Shown here: one piece after another, positions 1 to 8,649 of the stretch | Layout: each line of letters begins with the position of its first letter | Numbering within the stretch: the stretch's first letter is position 1 | Source of the DNA: Chloroflexota bacterium | GTDB taxonomy: Bacteria > Chloroflexota > Chloroflexia > Chloroflexales > Herpetosiphonaceae | NCBI GenBank assembly: GCA_020161265.1 | Contig: JAIUOC010000002.1 | Span: forward strand, 583,230 to 647,229 | DNA: 64,000 bases | Direction: 5' to 3' | Notes under the pieces: model-generated | What the model saw: only the letters and a program-made list of their open reading frames with translations | Databases searched by the model: none | What the model was told of the DNA's origin: nothing | Program-made: the position numbers and the translations under genes

Positions 1-711
1 CATGGTCAAACGATCATCAAAGGTGATGCGGGCCGAAACACTCGCAGCCTTGGTGCTTTGCGGCAATGTCCATTGATCAGGCGTATCAAAGCGATAGGTT
101 TTGGCGCGATAGCCATTGGGAAAGGTCACGGTTTGCGGCTCAGTATACGGGTAAACCTCTCTTGGCTGATGTTTTTCAGTGATGGTAAACGGCGTAGTAA
201 TATGCTCCATATATTCAATTGAATTTGGCCCAGCTTTATCCTTGAGCGAAAACAGCACATGCAAATCCATCTGTTCGGTTTGGGCTAATTGCTGGGTTGC
301 CGCAAACGCCACCACACTGGCCAAGCCCGCCATCCAATGCGAGGCAAATAGCAACGGAGCCTTCAGAGTGTTGCGATCAATCCCATCCAAGGTTCGTTGT
401 AAACGTGATGTCCAACGGGTGATATCAACCATGGGAATCCCACGGGCCACTGCTTCTTGCAACACATAATCATGTGGGTCATTGACAGCATTGATAATCG
501 CCTGTGGTTGCAATGCCGCCAATGGTTGCGGCTTGAGCACATCGATCGCCGCCGCGCTGGTTGGCCCACCAAGTTCGGCGACCAATTGCTGAGCTTGCTG
601 CGGGTTACGCCCCGCCAAAATCAACGGCAGATCAGGGTGACTCTGACGCAAAATCTGGGCAATCTGCGACCCAACCACGCCATAACCACCCAAAATAACG
701 ATTGCTTGCAT
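1..711 (-). CDS. Saccharopine dehydrogenase-like NAD(P)-binding oxidoreductase (partial, runs off left edge)
   Basis: The reading frame opens at ATG 711 and stays open for 237 codons to base 1, so only the N-terminal part is present. It begins MQAIVILGGYGVVGSQIAQI, a Rossmann GxGxxG nucleotide-binding loop. AGRNPQQAQQL follows at the end of strand 2, then a stretch ending INAVNDPHDYVL and GIPMVDITRW, typical of saccharopine dehydrogenase-fold proteins. The substrate is unknown. An AAGGAG ribosome site lies 7 nt upstream. It sits downstream of an ArsR gene on the same strand, and a copy of the putative ArsR operator lies between them, so it is probably the regulated target. Confidence 0.8.
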   Translation of the reverse strand, partial: MQAIVILGGYGVVGSQIAQILRQSHPDLPLILAGRNPQQAQQLVAELGGPTSAAAIDVLKPQPLAALQPQAIINAVNDPHDYVLQEAVARGIPMVDITRWTSRLQRTLDGIDRNTLKAPLLFASHWMAGLASVVAFAATQQLAQTEQMDLHVLFSLKDKAGPNSIEYMEHITTPFTITEKHQPREVYPYTEPQTVTFPNGYRAKTYRFDTPDQWTLPQSTKAASVSARITFDDRLTM

Positions 712-735
712 TGCTAGCTCCTTGTAATATATCGT

Positions 736-757
736 CATTTCGGAATATAACGATATG
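736..757. promoter_or_regulatory. Putative ArsR operator, copy 1
   Basis: A 22-bp element CATTTCGG-N7-CGATATG, an imperfect inverted repeat (CATTTCG against CGATATG, 6 of 7 paired). The same arms and spacing recur at 1081-1102. It lies 25 bp upstream of the oxidoreductase start and 16 bp beyond the arsR stop codon, so the oxidoreductase may have its own regulated promoter. Confidence 0.6.
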
Positions 758-773
758 TTTGATAAAAAAATAA

Positions 774-1070
774 TTATTCGTAGGTACAGGTTTTTAAGTA
801 GACCACTAATTCCTCGGCATAGGCGACCATCCGCTGAGTATCGGCTTGGTAAATCACCTCTTTGCCTTGGCGGGTCGAAATCAACAAGCCCGCCCGTTTG
901 AGCATGGTCAGGTGTTCCGAGGCGGTCGATTGGCCAATTTGGGCAAGTTCGGCAATTTCGCCGACCGTGAGTTGCTGATGGTTGGCAAACAAAAACAAAA
1001 TCGTTTGGCGGGTTTCGTTGCCCAATGCCCGCAGAAAAGCTTGAATTTCAGTTGGGAGTGCCGCTGTCAT
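774..1070 (-). CDS. ArsR/SmtB-family winged-helix transcriptional regulator
   Basis: A 98-residue protein of usual ArsR size. The DNA-binding part is LTVGEIAELAQIGQSTASEH followed by LTMLKRAGLLISTRQGKEVIYQ, which is helix-turn-helix plus wing. No clear metal-binding cysteine cluster is present (one Cys near the C-terminus), so it may sense a small molecule or redox state rather than a metal. ATG 1070 is chosen because AAGG lies 7 nt upstream; a TTG two codons earlier has almost no spacing from it. The matching inverted repeat at 1081-1102 lies just upstream of the start, which suggests autorepression. Confidence 0.85.
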   Translation of the reverse strand: MTAALPTEIQAFLRALGNETRQTILFLFANHQQLTVGEIAELAQIGQSTASEHLTMLKRAGLLISTRQGKEVIYQADTQRMVAYAEELVVYLKTCTYE

Positions 1071-1080
1071 GCTCAACCTT

Positions 1081-1102
1081 CATTTCGGTAATATCCGATA
1101 TG
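1081..1102. promoter_or_regulatory. Putative ArsR operator, copy 2 (autoregulatory)
   Basis: CATTTCGG-N7-CGATATG, identical in both arms and spacing to the element at 736-757. On the minus strand it overlaps a plausible -10 (TATCAT) preceded 17 bp earlier by TTTACT, so a bound repressor would block arsR transcription. Confidence 0.6.
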
Positions 1103-1194
1103 ATAATCCAAGTTGACACAAAAGTAAAGCCCCAGATTAAACCAAAAATCCCAAAGCCAGTGGGGCAGCAGCATTGCTTGCCCCATCGAGGTAA

Positions 1195-1956
1195 TCAATT
1201 AACTGAGATCAATGGCCGATTGATCGTGGTGATATAGCCATAATCAATTGCCCGACTAGTACTGTAGATAAACCCACGTTCTTCGAGCATCGGGTAAAGA
1301 TAGGTTGGCTGAATATCAGTCAAAGTCAATAATTGCTGGCCTGGCTCCAAGGTTGTCAAGGCTTCCAAGGTATTGACCAAGGGCAAGGGCGTTTTGAGGC
1401 CACGATTATCGATCACGGTGGGTTGTTGCAGCACTGGACGAGCCGCAAACCATTGCTCTTCGCCAGGCAATTGGCGATAAAGATAACAATCCCAGCGTTC
1501 ACGATTTGGCCGTTGCCAACTGACAAAGCCTTGGTGATCTAAAGCGGCACTAATCGGCTGAGGATCAAATGAATTAACTAATAATAAGACCATACCAGCG
1601 GGCACTGCTTTGGCGCTACGCAAAATCAATTGCACCGGATCATCAACTTCATTGGTTAATTGATCAACCTGAATTGTGCGATAAATTGGCCGTTCTTGCA
1701 GCCAGACTGGTGGCTCTTGGGGCGTACCTTCGGGCTGATTGGTGGCATTTAAGGCCTGATTGACCGCCATCAGCAATTGATCAACTTCTAAGTGCATCAT
1801 TTGGGCCAATTGGCTGAGTGTCAACCAACGACTTAAAATCCGTCGCAAATGTGGATTCGACAGGCGAGCCAGCCTTGGCACGTTCAATACGAGCCAATCT
1901 TCTAGCTCAGGATGCCGTCCCAGCAATTCACCAACACGCATCGTTGCGGTAATCAT
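1195..1956 (-). CDS. DUF1858/DUF2249/TusA-like multidomain protein
   Basis: 253 residues in three parts. Residues about 5-60 (VGELLGRHPELEDWLVLNV then LARLSNPHLRRILSRWLTLS) resemble DUF1858, a small helical domain often paired with sulfur or nitrogen metabolism proteins. Residues about 92-165 (RTIQVDQLTNEVDDPVQLIL then GFVSWQRPNRERWDCYLYR) resemble DUF2249. Residues about 178-253 contain IDNRGLKTPLPLVNTLEAL, which resembles the TusA/SirA core but lacks the Cys of the CPxP motif. ATG 1956 has GGAGG 8 nt upstream. The start overlaps the stop of a 16-codon leader ORF. The function is unknown, and the family names are from recalled pattern only. Confidence 0.7.
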   Translation of the reverse strand: MITATMRVGELLGRHPELEDWLVLNVPRLARLSNPHLRRILSRWLTLSQLAQMMHLEVDQLLMAVNQALNATNQPEGTPQEPPVWLQERPIYRTIQVDQLTNEVDDPVQLILRSAKAVPAGMVLLLVNSFDPQPISAALDHQGFVSWQRPNRERWDCYLYRQLPGEEQWFAARPVLQQPTVIDNRGLKTPLPLVNTLEALTTLEPGQQLLTLTDIQPTYLYPMLEERGFIYSTSRAIDYGYITTINRPLISVN

Positions 1957-2003
1957 CGCAGCCTCCCCCAGACCTTCAAAGCCTGTTGCCGTTGCGTGGC
2001 CAT
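1953..2003 (-). CDS. 16-residue leader ORF, translationally coupled to the downstream DUF1858-type gene
   Basis: ATG 2003 is preceded by AAAGGAGGA at ideal spacing, a stronger ribosome site than that of the next gene. The frame reads MATQRQQALKVWGRLR and stops at TGA 1953-1955, which overlaps the next ATG as ATGA. The second gene's GGAGG lies inside this small ORF. This is the layout expected for translational coupling or a leader peptide. Expression is not proven. Confidence 0.4.
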   Translation of the reverse strand: MATQRQQALKVWGRLR

Positions 2004-2142
2004 ACCGATCCTCCTTTGTCGTGATTCAGTTTAATCAGCCAAGCGTAACCGCTAAAGTGGGAATTTGCCTACGCTATGTAACAATTTCTTCACGATCGCC
2101 ACCAAGCTTAATCTGCCAAAGCCTGAGACTGGCCCGCAACCG

Positions 2143-2169
2143 TTGATCGCAAGAAGGCTGTGCTATAAT
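2143..2169 (+). promoter_or_regulatory. Promoter of lon
   Basis: Extended -10 TGCTATAAT ending at 2169, with a weak TTGATC at 2143-2148 (spacer 15). The same TGCTAYAAT word precedes several other genes here. The predicted leader is about 50 nt. Confidence 0.5.
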
Positions 2170-2225
2170 GCCCCGTATGTTTCAACGAGCAACCCAAGCC
2201 AAAATTGCGATAAAAGGTGTAACCC

Positions 2226-4673
2226 ATGGCAGATGATCGACAGTTGGTGGATGAAATTCCGGCAGCAACCACGCTGGAATTACCAGTGCTTCCACTCATC
2301 AATACCGTGCTTTTTCCAACAATGGTCACCCCGCTTTTTGTAGCCCGCGAGCTATCAATGGCTGCGATCGAAGCAGCGATGAGCGCCGATCGGCAAATTG
2401 TCGCGGTGGCTCAACGAGCGATTGAAATCGAGGAGCACGATACCAGCCAACTGTATCAGGTCGGGGTGATTGCCCATATTGAACGGGTTCTAAAACTGCC
2501 CGATGGCACAACCTCGGTCTTAGTGCAAGGCCAACAGCGGGTACAAATCGTCGATTGGCTGGCAACTGAACCCTACATTAATGCCCAAGTGCAGATCATC
2601 GAGCCAGATCATGAATCAAGTTTGGCGATTGAGGCCATGATGCGCGGCGTGTTGGCTTCCTACGAAAAAGTGGTCAAACTAAGCCGCACGATGCCCGATG
2701 ATGCCTATGTTGCTGCGCTCAACCTTGAAGATGCTAGCGCCTTGGCCGACTTAATCGCCTCGACCTTGCCGCTTGATATCGTGCGTCGTCAACAATTACT
2801 CGAACTTTTTGAGATCGAAGAGCGCTTGCGGCGGCTGAGTGTGGTGCTCTCACAAGAGATCGATGTGCTTGAATTAGAGCATCACATTCAAAATCAGGTG
2901 CAAAAAGAGGTCGATAAATCGCAACGGGATTTCTTCCTGCGCGAACAACTCAAGGCCATTCAAACCGAGCTGGGCCAAGAAGATCCATTGACCCGCGAAT
3001 TGAATGAACTGCATGATCGGATTGTTGCGGCCAATTTGCCTGCCAAAGCCCAAGCCAAAGCCTTAGAAGAGCTTGGTCGCTTGGAAATGATGCCGCCAGC
3101 TGCACCTGAATATAGCGTTATTCGGACGTATTTGGATTGGTTGTTAGAACTGCCATGGTCGAAAACCAGCGCCGATGTTGCTGATCTTGAAGTGGCGGCC
3201 AAGGTGCTCGAAAACAACCACTATGGCTTGAAAAAAGTCAAAGAACGGATTTTAGAATTTATTGCCGTGCGCATGTTGGCTGGTGATAGCACCAAATCGC
3301 CAATTTTATGTTTTGTTGGCCCGCCAGGTGTCGGCAAAACTAGCCTTGGCCGTTCGGTCGCCGAGGCGTTAGGCCGCGAGTTTGTGCGGCTTTCGCTTGG
3401 TGGCGTGCACGATGAGGCTGAAATTCGCGGCCATCGCCGCACCTATATTGGAGCCATGCCAGGCCGCATCATCCAAACCATGAAAGATGCAGGCACGATC
3501 AACCCAGTTTTTATGCTTGATGAAATCGATAAGCTGGGCAATGATTTCCGCGGCGACCCAGCAGCGGCCTTGCTTGAGGTACTTGATCCTGAGCAAAATA
3601 ATACCTTTGCCGATCACTACCTTGATCTGCCGTATGATCTTTCGAAGATTATGTTTATTACCACTGCCAACATGCTCGACCCAATCGACGAGCCATTGCT
3701 TGATCGGATGGAGATTGTTGAGCTACCAGGCTATATCGAAGAAGAAAAAGTGCAAATTGCCCGTAAATTCTTGATTCCCAAGCAAATCGAGGCCAATGGC
3801 TTGAAGCAACATCCGATTACGATCAGCGATGAAGCCTTGCGCCAAATCATTCGCACCTACACCTGGGAAGCGGGCGTGCGCAACCTTGAGCGCGAAATTG
3901 GCGGCATTTGTCGTAAAATTGCTCGCCGTGTCGCCGAGAAAAAGCGCTATCCACGCCGAATCACGCCAACCATGCTCACCGATTTTCTTGGTCAGCCGCC
4001 GTTTGACTATAGCCGCGCCAATGATCGCGATGAAATCGGGGTGGCGACAGGTATGGTTTGGTCGAGCAACGGCGGCGATGTGGTCGCAATCGAAACCGCG
4101 ATTGTTGATGGCAAAGGCACAACCACCCTGACTGGCCAACTTGGCGATGTGATGCAAGAATCAGCCCAAGCAGCGCTTTCGTATGCCCGAGCCTCATCGC
4201 GCCGTTTGGGGATCGATGGCAAACGCTTCGAAAAAATCGATATTCATATTCACGTACCCGAAGGTGGTGTGCCCAAGGATGGGCCATCGGCAGGGATTAC
4301 TTTAGCCTGTTCGGTCATTTCAGCCTTAACCCATCGGCCATTGCGCCGCGATGTGGCCATGACTGGCGAAATCACCCTGCGCGGGCGAGTGCTGCCAATC
4401 GGCGGGCTGCGTGACAAAATTTTAGGGGCATATCGCGCAGGCATCACCACCATGCTGATTCCCAAAAAGAATTTGCGTGATTTGGAAGAAGTGCCCAACA
4501 ATGTGCGCCGCCAAATAACCGTGGTTGCGGTTGAACATATGGATGAGGTCTTACCAATTGCCTTTGTCTCAAATCCGCTTGAGCGCGGCAGCCAACACAC
4601 TAGCGACGGCGATCAAACCAGCGTGGTACTACCAACGATCACCCAACCGCAGCTTGGCTCAGTCGAATTGTGA
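2226..4673 (+). CDS. lon: ATP-dependent protease Lon
   Basis: 815 residues, close to the usual Lon length (E. coli 784). The order is an N-terminal LON substrate-binding domain (about 20-210), a coiled linker, an AAA+ module with Walker A GPPGVGKT at 365-372 and FMLDEIDKLG as Walker B, then a C-terminal protease domain. The catalytic pair is visible: Ser688 in PKDGPSAGIT and Lys731 in GGLRDKILGA. It degrades misfolded and regulatory cytoplasmic proteins as a hexamer. It stands alone, with the next plus-strand gene about 200 bp away. ATG 2226 follows AAAAGGTG. Confidence 0.97.
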   Translation: MADDRQLVDEIPAATTLELPVLPLINTVLFPTMVTPLFVARELSMAAIEAAMSADRQIVAVAQRAIEIEEHDTSQLYQVGVIAHIERVLKLPDGTTSVLVQGQQRVQIVDWLATEPYINAQVQIIEPDHESSLAIEAMMRGVLASYEKVVKLSRTMPDDAYVAALNLEDASALADLIASTLPLDIVRRQQLLELFEIEERLRRLSVVLSQEIDVLELEHHIQNQVQKEVDKSQRDFFLREQLKAIQTELGQEDPLTRELNELHDRIVAANLPAKAQAKALEELGRLEMMPPAAPEYSVIRTYLDWLLELPWSKTSADVADLEVAAKVLENNHYGLKKVKERILEFIAVRMLAGDSTKSPILCFVGPPGVGKTSLGRSVAEALGREFVRLSLGGVHDEAEIRGHRRTYIGAMPGRIIQTMKDAGTINPVFMLDEIDKLGNDFRGDPAAALLEVLDPEQNNTFADHYLDLPYDLSKIMFITTANMLDPIDEPLLDRMEIVELPGYIEEEKVQIARKFLIPKQIEANGLKQHPITISDEALRQIIRTYTWEAGVRNLEREIGGICRKIARRVAEKKRYPRRITPTMLTDFLGQPPFDYSRANDRDEIGVATGMVWSSNGGDVVAIETAIVDGKGTTTLTGQLGDVMQESAQAALSYARASSRRLGIDGKRFEKIDIHIHVPEGGVPKDGPSAGITLACSVISALTHRPLRRDVAMTGEITLRGRVLPIGGLRDKILGAYRAGITTMLIPKKNLRDLEEVPNNVRRQITVVAVEHMDEVLPIAFVSNPLERGSQHTSDGDQTSVVLPTITQPQLGSVEL

Positions 4674-4873
4674 TTTATTGCGCAAGTTGGTAAGCTCGGA
4701 AGTAAACTCACCCTCGTAAGCTAGGATTAAAGTCATCCATTCAAGTAGCACAATCGCGTACTCTTGGCATGATACCTGCCTAGGTAGCTACATGAGATTA
4801 GGCGATTGGACGCAGGAAACCTGACCTTTGCGAGGTTTTTAAATCGATCCACATTACGGGGGTATTGCAGATT
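4674..4873. other. 200-bp intergenic stretch with no recognised element
   Basis: Between lon and the receiver gene I find no convincing terminator or promoter. A short AACCT/AGGTT hairpin followed by TTTTT near 4819-4842 could be a weak terminator. Confidence 0.3.
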
Positions 4874-5245
4874 ATGCAACATATCGTGGTTGTTGATGAT
4901 ACACCAGCGTTAGCCGAATTAGTCATGCGCATGTTGACTCGCTATGGCTATAGTGTGCGCACGCTGAGTGGCGGGCTGCAATTAATTGAATATATGCGCC
5001 AACATCGCCCAGCACTTGTACTACTCGATGTAGGACTGCCAGTCAAAGATGGTTGGACGCTGATTCGCGAAATTCGCATGCAGCCTGATTTAGCACATAT
5101 TCCGGTGATCGCCGTCACCGCACATGCCGCCGACGAAGACCGCCAACGCGCCTTCAGTGCTGGCTATACCAATTATCTTTCTAAGCCGTTTGATGTTCAA
5201 GATTTATTGCAGATGGTGCGCGGATACGTGCCATCGGCAGTCTAG
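4874..5245 (+). CDS. Stand-alone response-regulator receiver protein
   Basis: A CheY-like receiver of about 123 residues with no output domain. The acidic pair is in IVVVDDTP, the phospho-acceptor Asp is in LVLLDVGLPVKDGW (Asp52 counted from this ATG), the switch Thr is in VIAVTAHA and the conserved Lys in LSKPFD. It probably receives phosphate from a histidine kinase elsewhere, and no kinase is adjacent. Three codons upstream a TTG (4865) lies close behind GGGGGT and is an alternative start. The methyltransferase gene follows 11 bp downstream, so the two may be co-transcribed. Confidence 0.88.
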   Translation: MQHIVVVDDTPALAELVMRMLTRYGYSVRTLSGGLQLIEYMRQHRPALVLLDVGLPVKDGWTLIREIRMQPDLAHIPVIAVTAHAADEDRQRAFSAGYTNYLSKPFDVQDLLQMVRGYVPSAV

Positions 5246-5256
5246 AGGAGTCGTGT

Positions 5257-6450
5257 GTGGCCGCCCGTTCAATGCCAACAATCAACTTGCCAACCCAGCT
5301 AAAGGCTCATCTTCAGGCCGGCCATCCATGGGTCTACCGCGACCATGTGCCGCCTAGTACTCGTTTAGCCAGCGGCACATGGGTGCGGCTACACTGTGGC
5401 AATTGGCAAGGATTTGGCTTGTGGGATGCTCGCTCGCCGATCGCTCTACGCATTTTTTCGAGCCGCATGCAGCCCGATGCCAACTGGATCAAAACGGTTG
5501 TGCAGCAAGCATGGCAAGCGCGTGAACCGTTGCGCCAAACTGCCACCACTGCCTATCGTTTGCTGTTTGGCGAGGGCGATGGCCTACCAGGGATCACCGT
5601 TGATCTCTATAATCAATATGCCGTGATCGCGACCTACGCCGATTGTGTTGAGGTATTGATTGCCGATGTGGTCAAAGCCTTACAAGCTAGCGTGCCGCAA
5701 CTGCGGGGCGTAGTGCGCCGCCGCCGCGACGATAGCGAAAACGACGATGAAACTGGCAAAATTGAGTTGTTGTGGGGCGAATTGCCACCAGCTCAATTGG
5801 TGATCGAAGAACATGGCCTTAAATTAATTGCTAATTTGTTTGAGGGCCAGAAAACTGGCTTATTCCTTGATCATCGTGAAAACCGCCATACCATTGAACA
5901 ATGGAGCAATGGTAAAACGGTGCTCAATTGCTTCTCATATACTGGGGCATTTTCGTTATACGCTGCTCGGGGCGGAGCAACTGCCACCACCAGCGTCGAT
6001 ATTGCACCAGCTGCTGCCCACGATGCTGAGCAAAATTTTATGCTCAATGGCTTGATGAACGAACATCAGCGCTTTTTGGCCCGCGATTGCTTCGATTTTC
6101 TCAGTCGCACGATTCAGCGTGGCGAAACCTATGATTTGGTGATTCTCGACCCGCCTTCGTTTGCTCGCTCGAAGAAGAATATTCATGCAGCAACTCGTGC
6201 TTATGTCAAACTCAATGTCTTAGCGATTCAATGTGTGGCTAAGGGTGGGCTATTGGCCTCGGCCAGTTGTACCAGCCAACTTTCGCCCGCCAATTTTCGC
6301 TTGATGCTGGGCGAAGCTGCTGCCCAAACTGATCAGCAATTGCGAATCATTCATGAAGCTGGGCAAGCGCTCGATCACCCAGTACCAGCGCATTTTAATG
6401 AAGGCCGCTATCTCAAGTTTGTGCTAGCTCGCGTTGATGAGCGGATGTGA
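5257..6450 (+). CDS. Class I SAM-dependent rRNA (cytosine-5) methyltransferase, RlmI-like
   Basis: 397 residues, the usual RlmI length. An N-terminal PUA-like RNA-binding region contains AGHPWVYRDHVP. EGDGLPGITVDLY and GQKTGLFLDHRENR follow, then the SAM-binding motif LNCFSYTGAFSLYAARGGA and motif IV DLVILDPPSFARSKK. The C-terminal SASCTSQLS carries the catalytic-loop Cys. It probably methylates 23S rRNA. The start is GTG 5257, 6 nt after AGAGGAG. Confidence 0.9.
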   Translation: MAARSMPTINLPTQLKAHLQAGHPWVYRDHVPPSTRLASGTWVRLHCGNWQGFGLWDARSPIALRIFSSRMQPDANWIKTVVQQAWQAREPLRQTATTAYRLLFGEGDGLPGITVDLYNQYAVIATYADCVEVLIADVVKALQASVPQLRGVVRRRRDDSENDDETGKIELLWGELPPAQLVIEEHGLKLIANLFEGQKTGLFLDHRENRHTIEQWSNGKTVLNCFSYTGAFSLYAARGGATATTSVDIAPAAAHDAEQNFMLNGLMNEHQRFLARDCFDFLSRTIQRGETYDLVILDPPSFARSKKNIHAATRAYVKLNVLAIQCVAKGGLLASASCTSQLSPANFRLMLGEAAAQTDQQLRIIHEAGQALDHPVPAHFNEGRYLKFVLARVDERM

Positions 6451-6459
6451 TAGGTGTGA

Positions 6460-6650
6460 TCTAACCGCGAAGAACACGAAGGCTGCTAAGATCTCCAATG
6501 TCTGGATTGGCGATCTCATTGTTTCTGCCAACTCCCAGCCTTTGCGTTCTTCGTGCTCTTCGCGGTTTCAACGCTTAATTTGCTTTCTGGATTATTTCCA
6601 TTACCCCAACTCCCAGCCTTCGCGTTCTTCGTGCTCTTCGCGGTTTCAGT
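6460..6650. repeat. Composite intergenic repeat: 43-bp direct repeat plus inverted arm
   Basis: Two 43-bp copies (6528-6570 and 6606-6648) differ at one base. Each carries GTTCTTCGTGCTCTTCGCGG. An inverted partner AACCGCGAAGAACACGAAGG lies at about 6463-6482, so the left and right arms can pair. The same word family recurs in at least eight other gaps of the window. Confidence 0.8.
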
Positions 6651-6702
6651 GCTCCCGATCTCCATTCCAAACTAGCTCATTTATGCTAAAAAGCCCAATT
6701 TA

Positions 6703-6711
6703 TGCTACAAT
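6703..6711 (+). promoter_or_regulatory. Promoter of mutL (extended -10)
   Basis: TGCTACAAT, matching the extended -10 before lon, cmk and other genes. It lies 38 bp upstream of the mutL ATG and just outside the repeat block. Confidence 0.5.
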
Positions 6712-6748
6712 AGCAAGGCAGAATGTGTATCTACGAGGAGCCTGAGCA

Positions 6749-8644
6749 ATGCCAATTCGTGTTTTAGACCCAACTTTAGCCGCCCAAATCGCTGCTGGCG
6801 AGGTGGTTGAACGCCCAGCCTCGGTTGTCAAAGAATTAATCGAAAATTCGGTCGATGCTGGCGCTACCGAGATTCGGGTCGAGGCACGCGAGGGCGGCAA
6901 ACGCGAGTTGCGCATTCAAGATAATGGCTGTGGCATTGCCAGCGACGAGGTTGAAACGGCATTTTTGCGCCATGCCACCAGCAAGGTAACCGAAATTGAA
7001 GATTTATTTTCGATTCGCACGCTGGGTTTTCGTGGCGAAGCCTTGCCGTCAATCGCCTCAGTTGCTCAAGTAACCTGCCTTACCCGCACTGCTGCCGATG
7101 AAGTTGGCACTGAATTGCGGATCGCAGGCGGCGAAATTCAGGCTAAAACGCCGCGTGGCTGCTCAGTTGGCACAACCTTCACAATCCGCAATCTGTTTTA
7201 TAACACCCCAGCACGGCTCAAATTTATGCGCTCCGATGCTACCGAAATGAGCCAAATCAGCACGATCGTTACCCAATATGCCTTGGCCTACCCCAACATT
7301 CGCTGGACCTTGCTGCTCGATGGCAAGCTGGCTTTGCAAACTCCAGGCAATGGACGCTTGCTCGATGCCTTAATCGAATTGTATGGGATTGATGTTGGCC
7401 GCGAGATGATTAGTGTTGATCGTACCTCGGAAGCCGAAGATGAAACCGTGCGGGTCCACGGCTTTGTCAGCCAGCCCTCGACCTTTCGCGCTGCCCGTTC
7501 GTATATGCACCTATTCGTTAATCAGCGCTGGATCAAGCCGCAAGGCAATTTGGTCTATATGATCGAAGAGGCCTACCATACCTTATTAATGAAGGGTCGG
7601 CATCCGATTGTGGCCTTGAATATTGAGCTTGAGCCAGAAGCGGTTGATGTGAATGTGCATCCAACCAAGAGCGAAGTCAAATTCCGCAATCAATCGCATG
7701 TCTATGGCGCATTGACCAAAGCGGTGCGCGAAGCCTTGGCCGCTCAAAGCACTATTCGGGCTTGGACAGGCTTTGGAGCCAATGAAAGTGTCAATCGGCG
7801 GGTCGAATTACGCTCGCCCAATGGTGAACGACGTGGCGCAAGCAATGATGCACCCTTGTTTGATGATGCGCCAGCAGCGCCACGCCCTCAGGTCAATAAT
7901 TATCCTGATGATGATTTTGATTCGACCGTGAATTTGCCGCCAATCGCGAAACAAACGCGGTTTGAAACTCCAACCACCAGCCAAGCCAGCAGCTTCTTGC
8001 CGCCGCAACAACAGGCTTTTGATTCGGCGTATGCGCCGAGTATGCCAGCCCCAGGCGAGGCCAAATTGCCCATGTTACGGGTGGTTGGCCAAGTTAACGA
8101 AACCTATATTGTGGCCGAAAGCAGCGATGGTATGTATTTGGTCGATCAGCATGCGGCCCACGAACGGGTGGTGTATGAGCGCTTGATGGCCGAACATCAG
8201 GATGTGCCAATTGAACGCCAAACCCTGATGTTAGCGCAACCGATTGAATTACCACCAGCGGTCACCCGCTTGCTCAGCGCTCATTTGGTCGATTTAGAGC
8301 AATGGGGCTTTGAGGCCGAGGAATTTGGCGAAGGCACATTAATGTTGCGAGCGGTGCCAAGTGGCTTGCATGTTGGCCAAATTGCTACGGCATTGATGGA
8401 AATCGCTGATCATTTAAGTTATGAAGGCGGAGCCACTAGCGACGATCGACGTGAAAAAATGTTGACCACGATCGCCTGTCATAGCTCAATTCGCGCGGGC
8501 AAAACCCTGACCCACGAAGAGATGCGCCAGCTTTTGCAACAACTTGAGCGCTGCGAAATGCCGCGCACCTGCCCGCATGGCCGCCCAACCATGCTCCAAA
8601 TCACCCAAGGCCAAATCGAACGCCAATTTGGGCGCAAAGGATGA
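6749..8644 (+). CDS. mutL: DNA mismatch repair endonuclease MutL
   Basis: 631 residues. The N-terminal GHKL ATPase shows IAAGEVVERPASVVKELIEN, DNGCGI and TLGFRGEALPSI. A variable linker (about 355-445) follows. The C-terminal domain keeps the nicking-endonuclease signature DQHAAHERVVYE and the partner motifs ACHSSIRAGK and CPHGRPT, so this is the endonuclease-active type, as expected in bacteria lacking MutH. It links MutS recognition to strand incision. ATG 6749 has GAGGAG about 8 nt upstream. MutS is not in the window. Confidence 0.97.
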   Translation: MPIRVLDPTLAAQIAAGEVVERPASVVKELIENSVDAGATEIRVEAREGGKRELRIQDNGCGIASDEVETAFLRHATSKVTEIEDLFSIRTLGFRGEALPSIASVAQVTCLTRTAADEVGTELRIAGGEIQAKTPRGCSVGTTFTIRNLFYNTPARLKFMRSDATEMSQISTIVTQYALAYPNIRWTLLLDGKLALQTPGNGRLLDALIELYGIDVGREMISVDRTSEAEDETVRVHGFVSQPSTFRAARSYMHLFVNQRWIKPQGNLVYMIEEAYHTLLMKGRHPIVALNIELEPEAVDVNVHPTKSEVKFRNQSHVYGALTKAVREALAAQSTIRAWTGFGANESVNRRVELRSPNGERRGASNDAPLFDDAPAAPRPQVNNYPDDDFDSTVNLPPIAKQTRFETPTTSQASSFLPPQQQAFDSAYAPSMPAPGEAKLPMLRVVGQVNETYIVAESSDGMYLVDQHAAHERVVYERLMAEHQDVPIERQTLMLAQPIELPPAVTRLLSAHLVDLEQWGFEAEEFGEGTLMLRAVPSGLHVGQIATALMEIADHLSYEGGATSDDRREKMLTTIACHSSIRAGKTLTHEEMRQLLQQLERCEMPRTCPHGRPTMLQITQGQIERQFGRKG

Positions 8645-8649
8645 TATAA

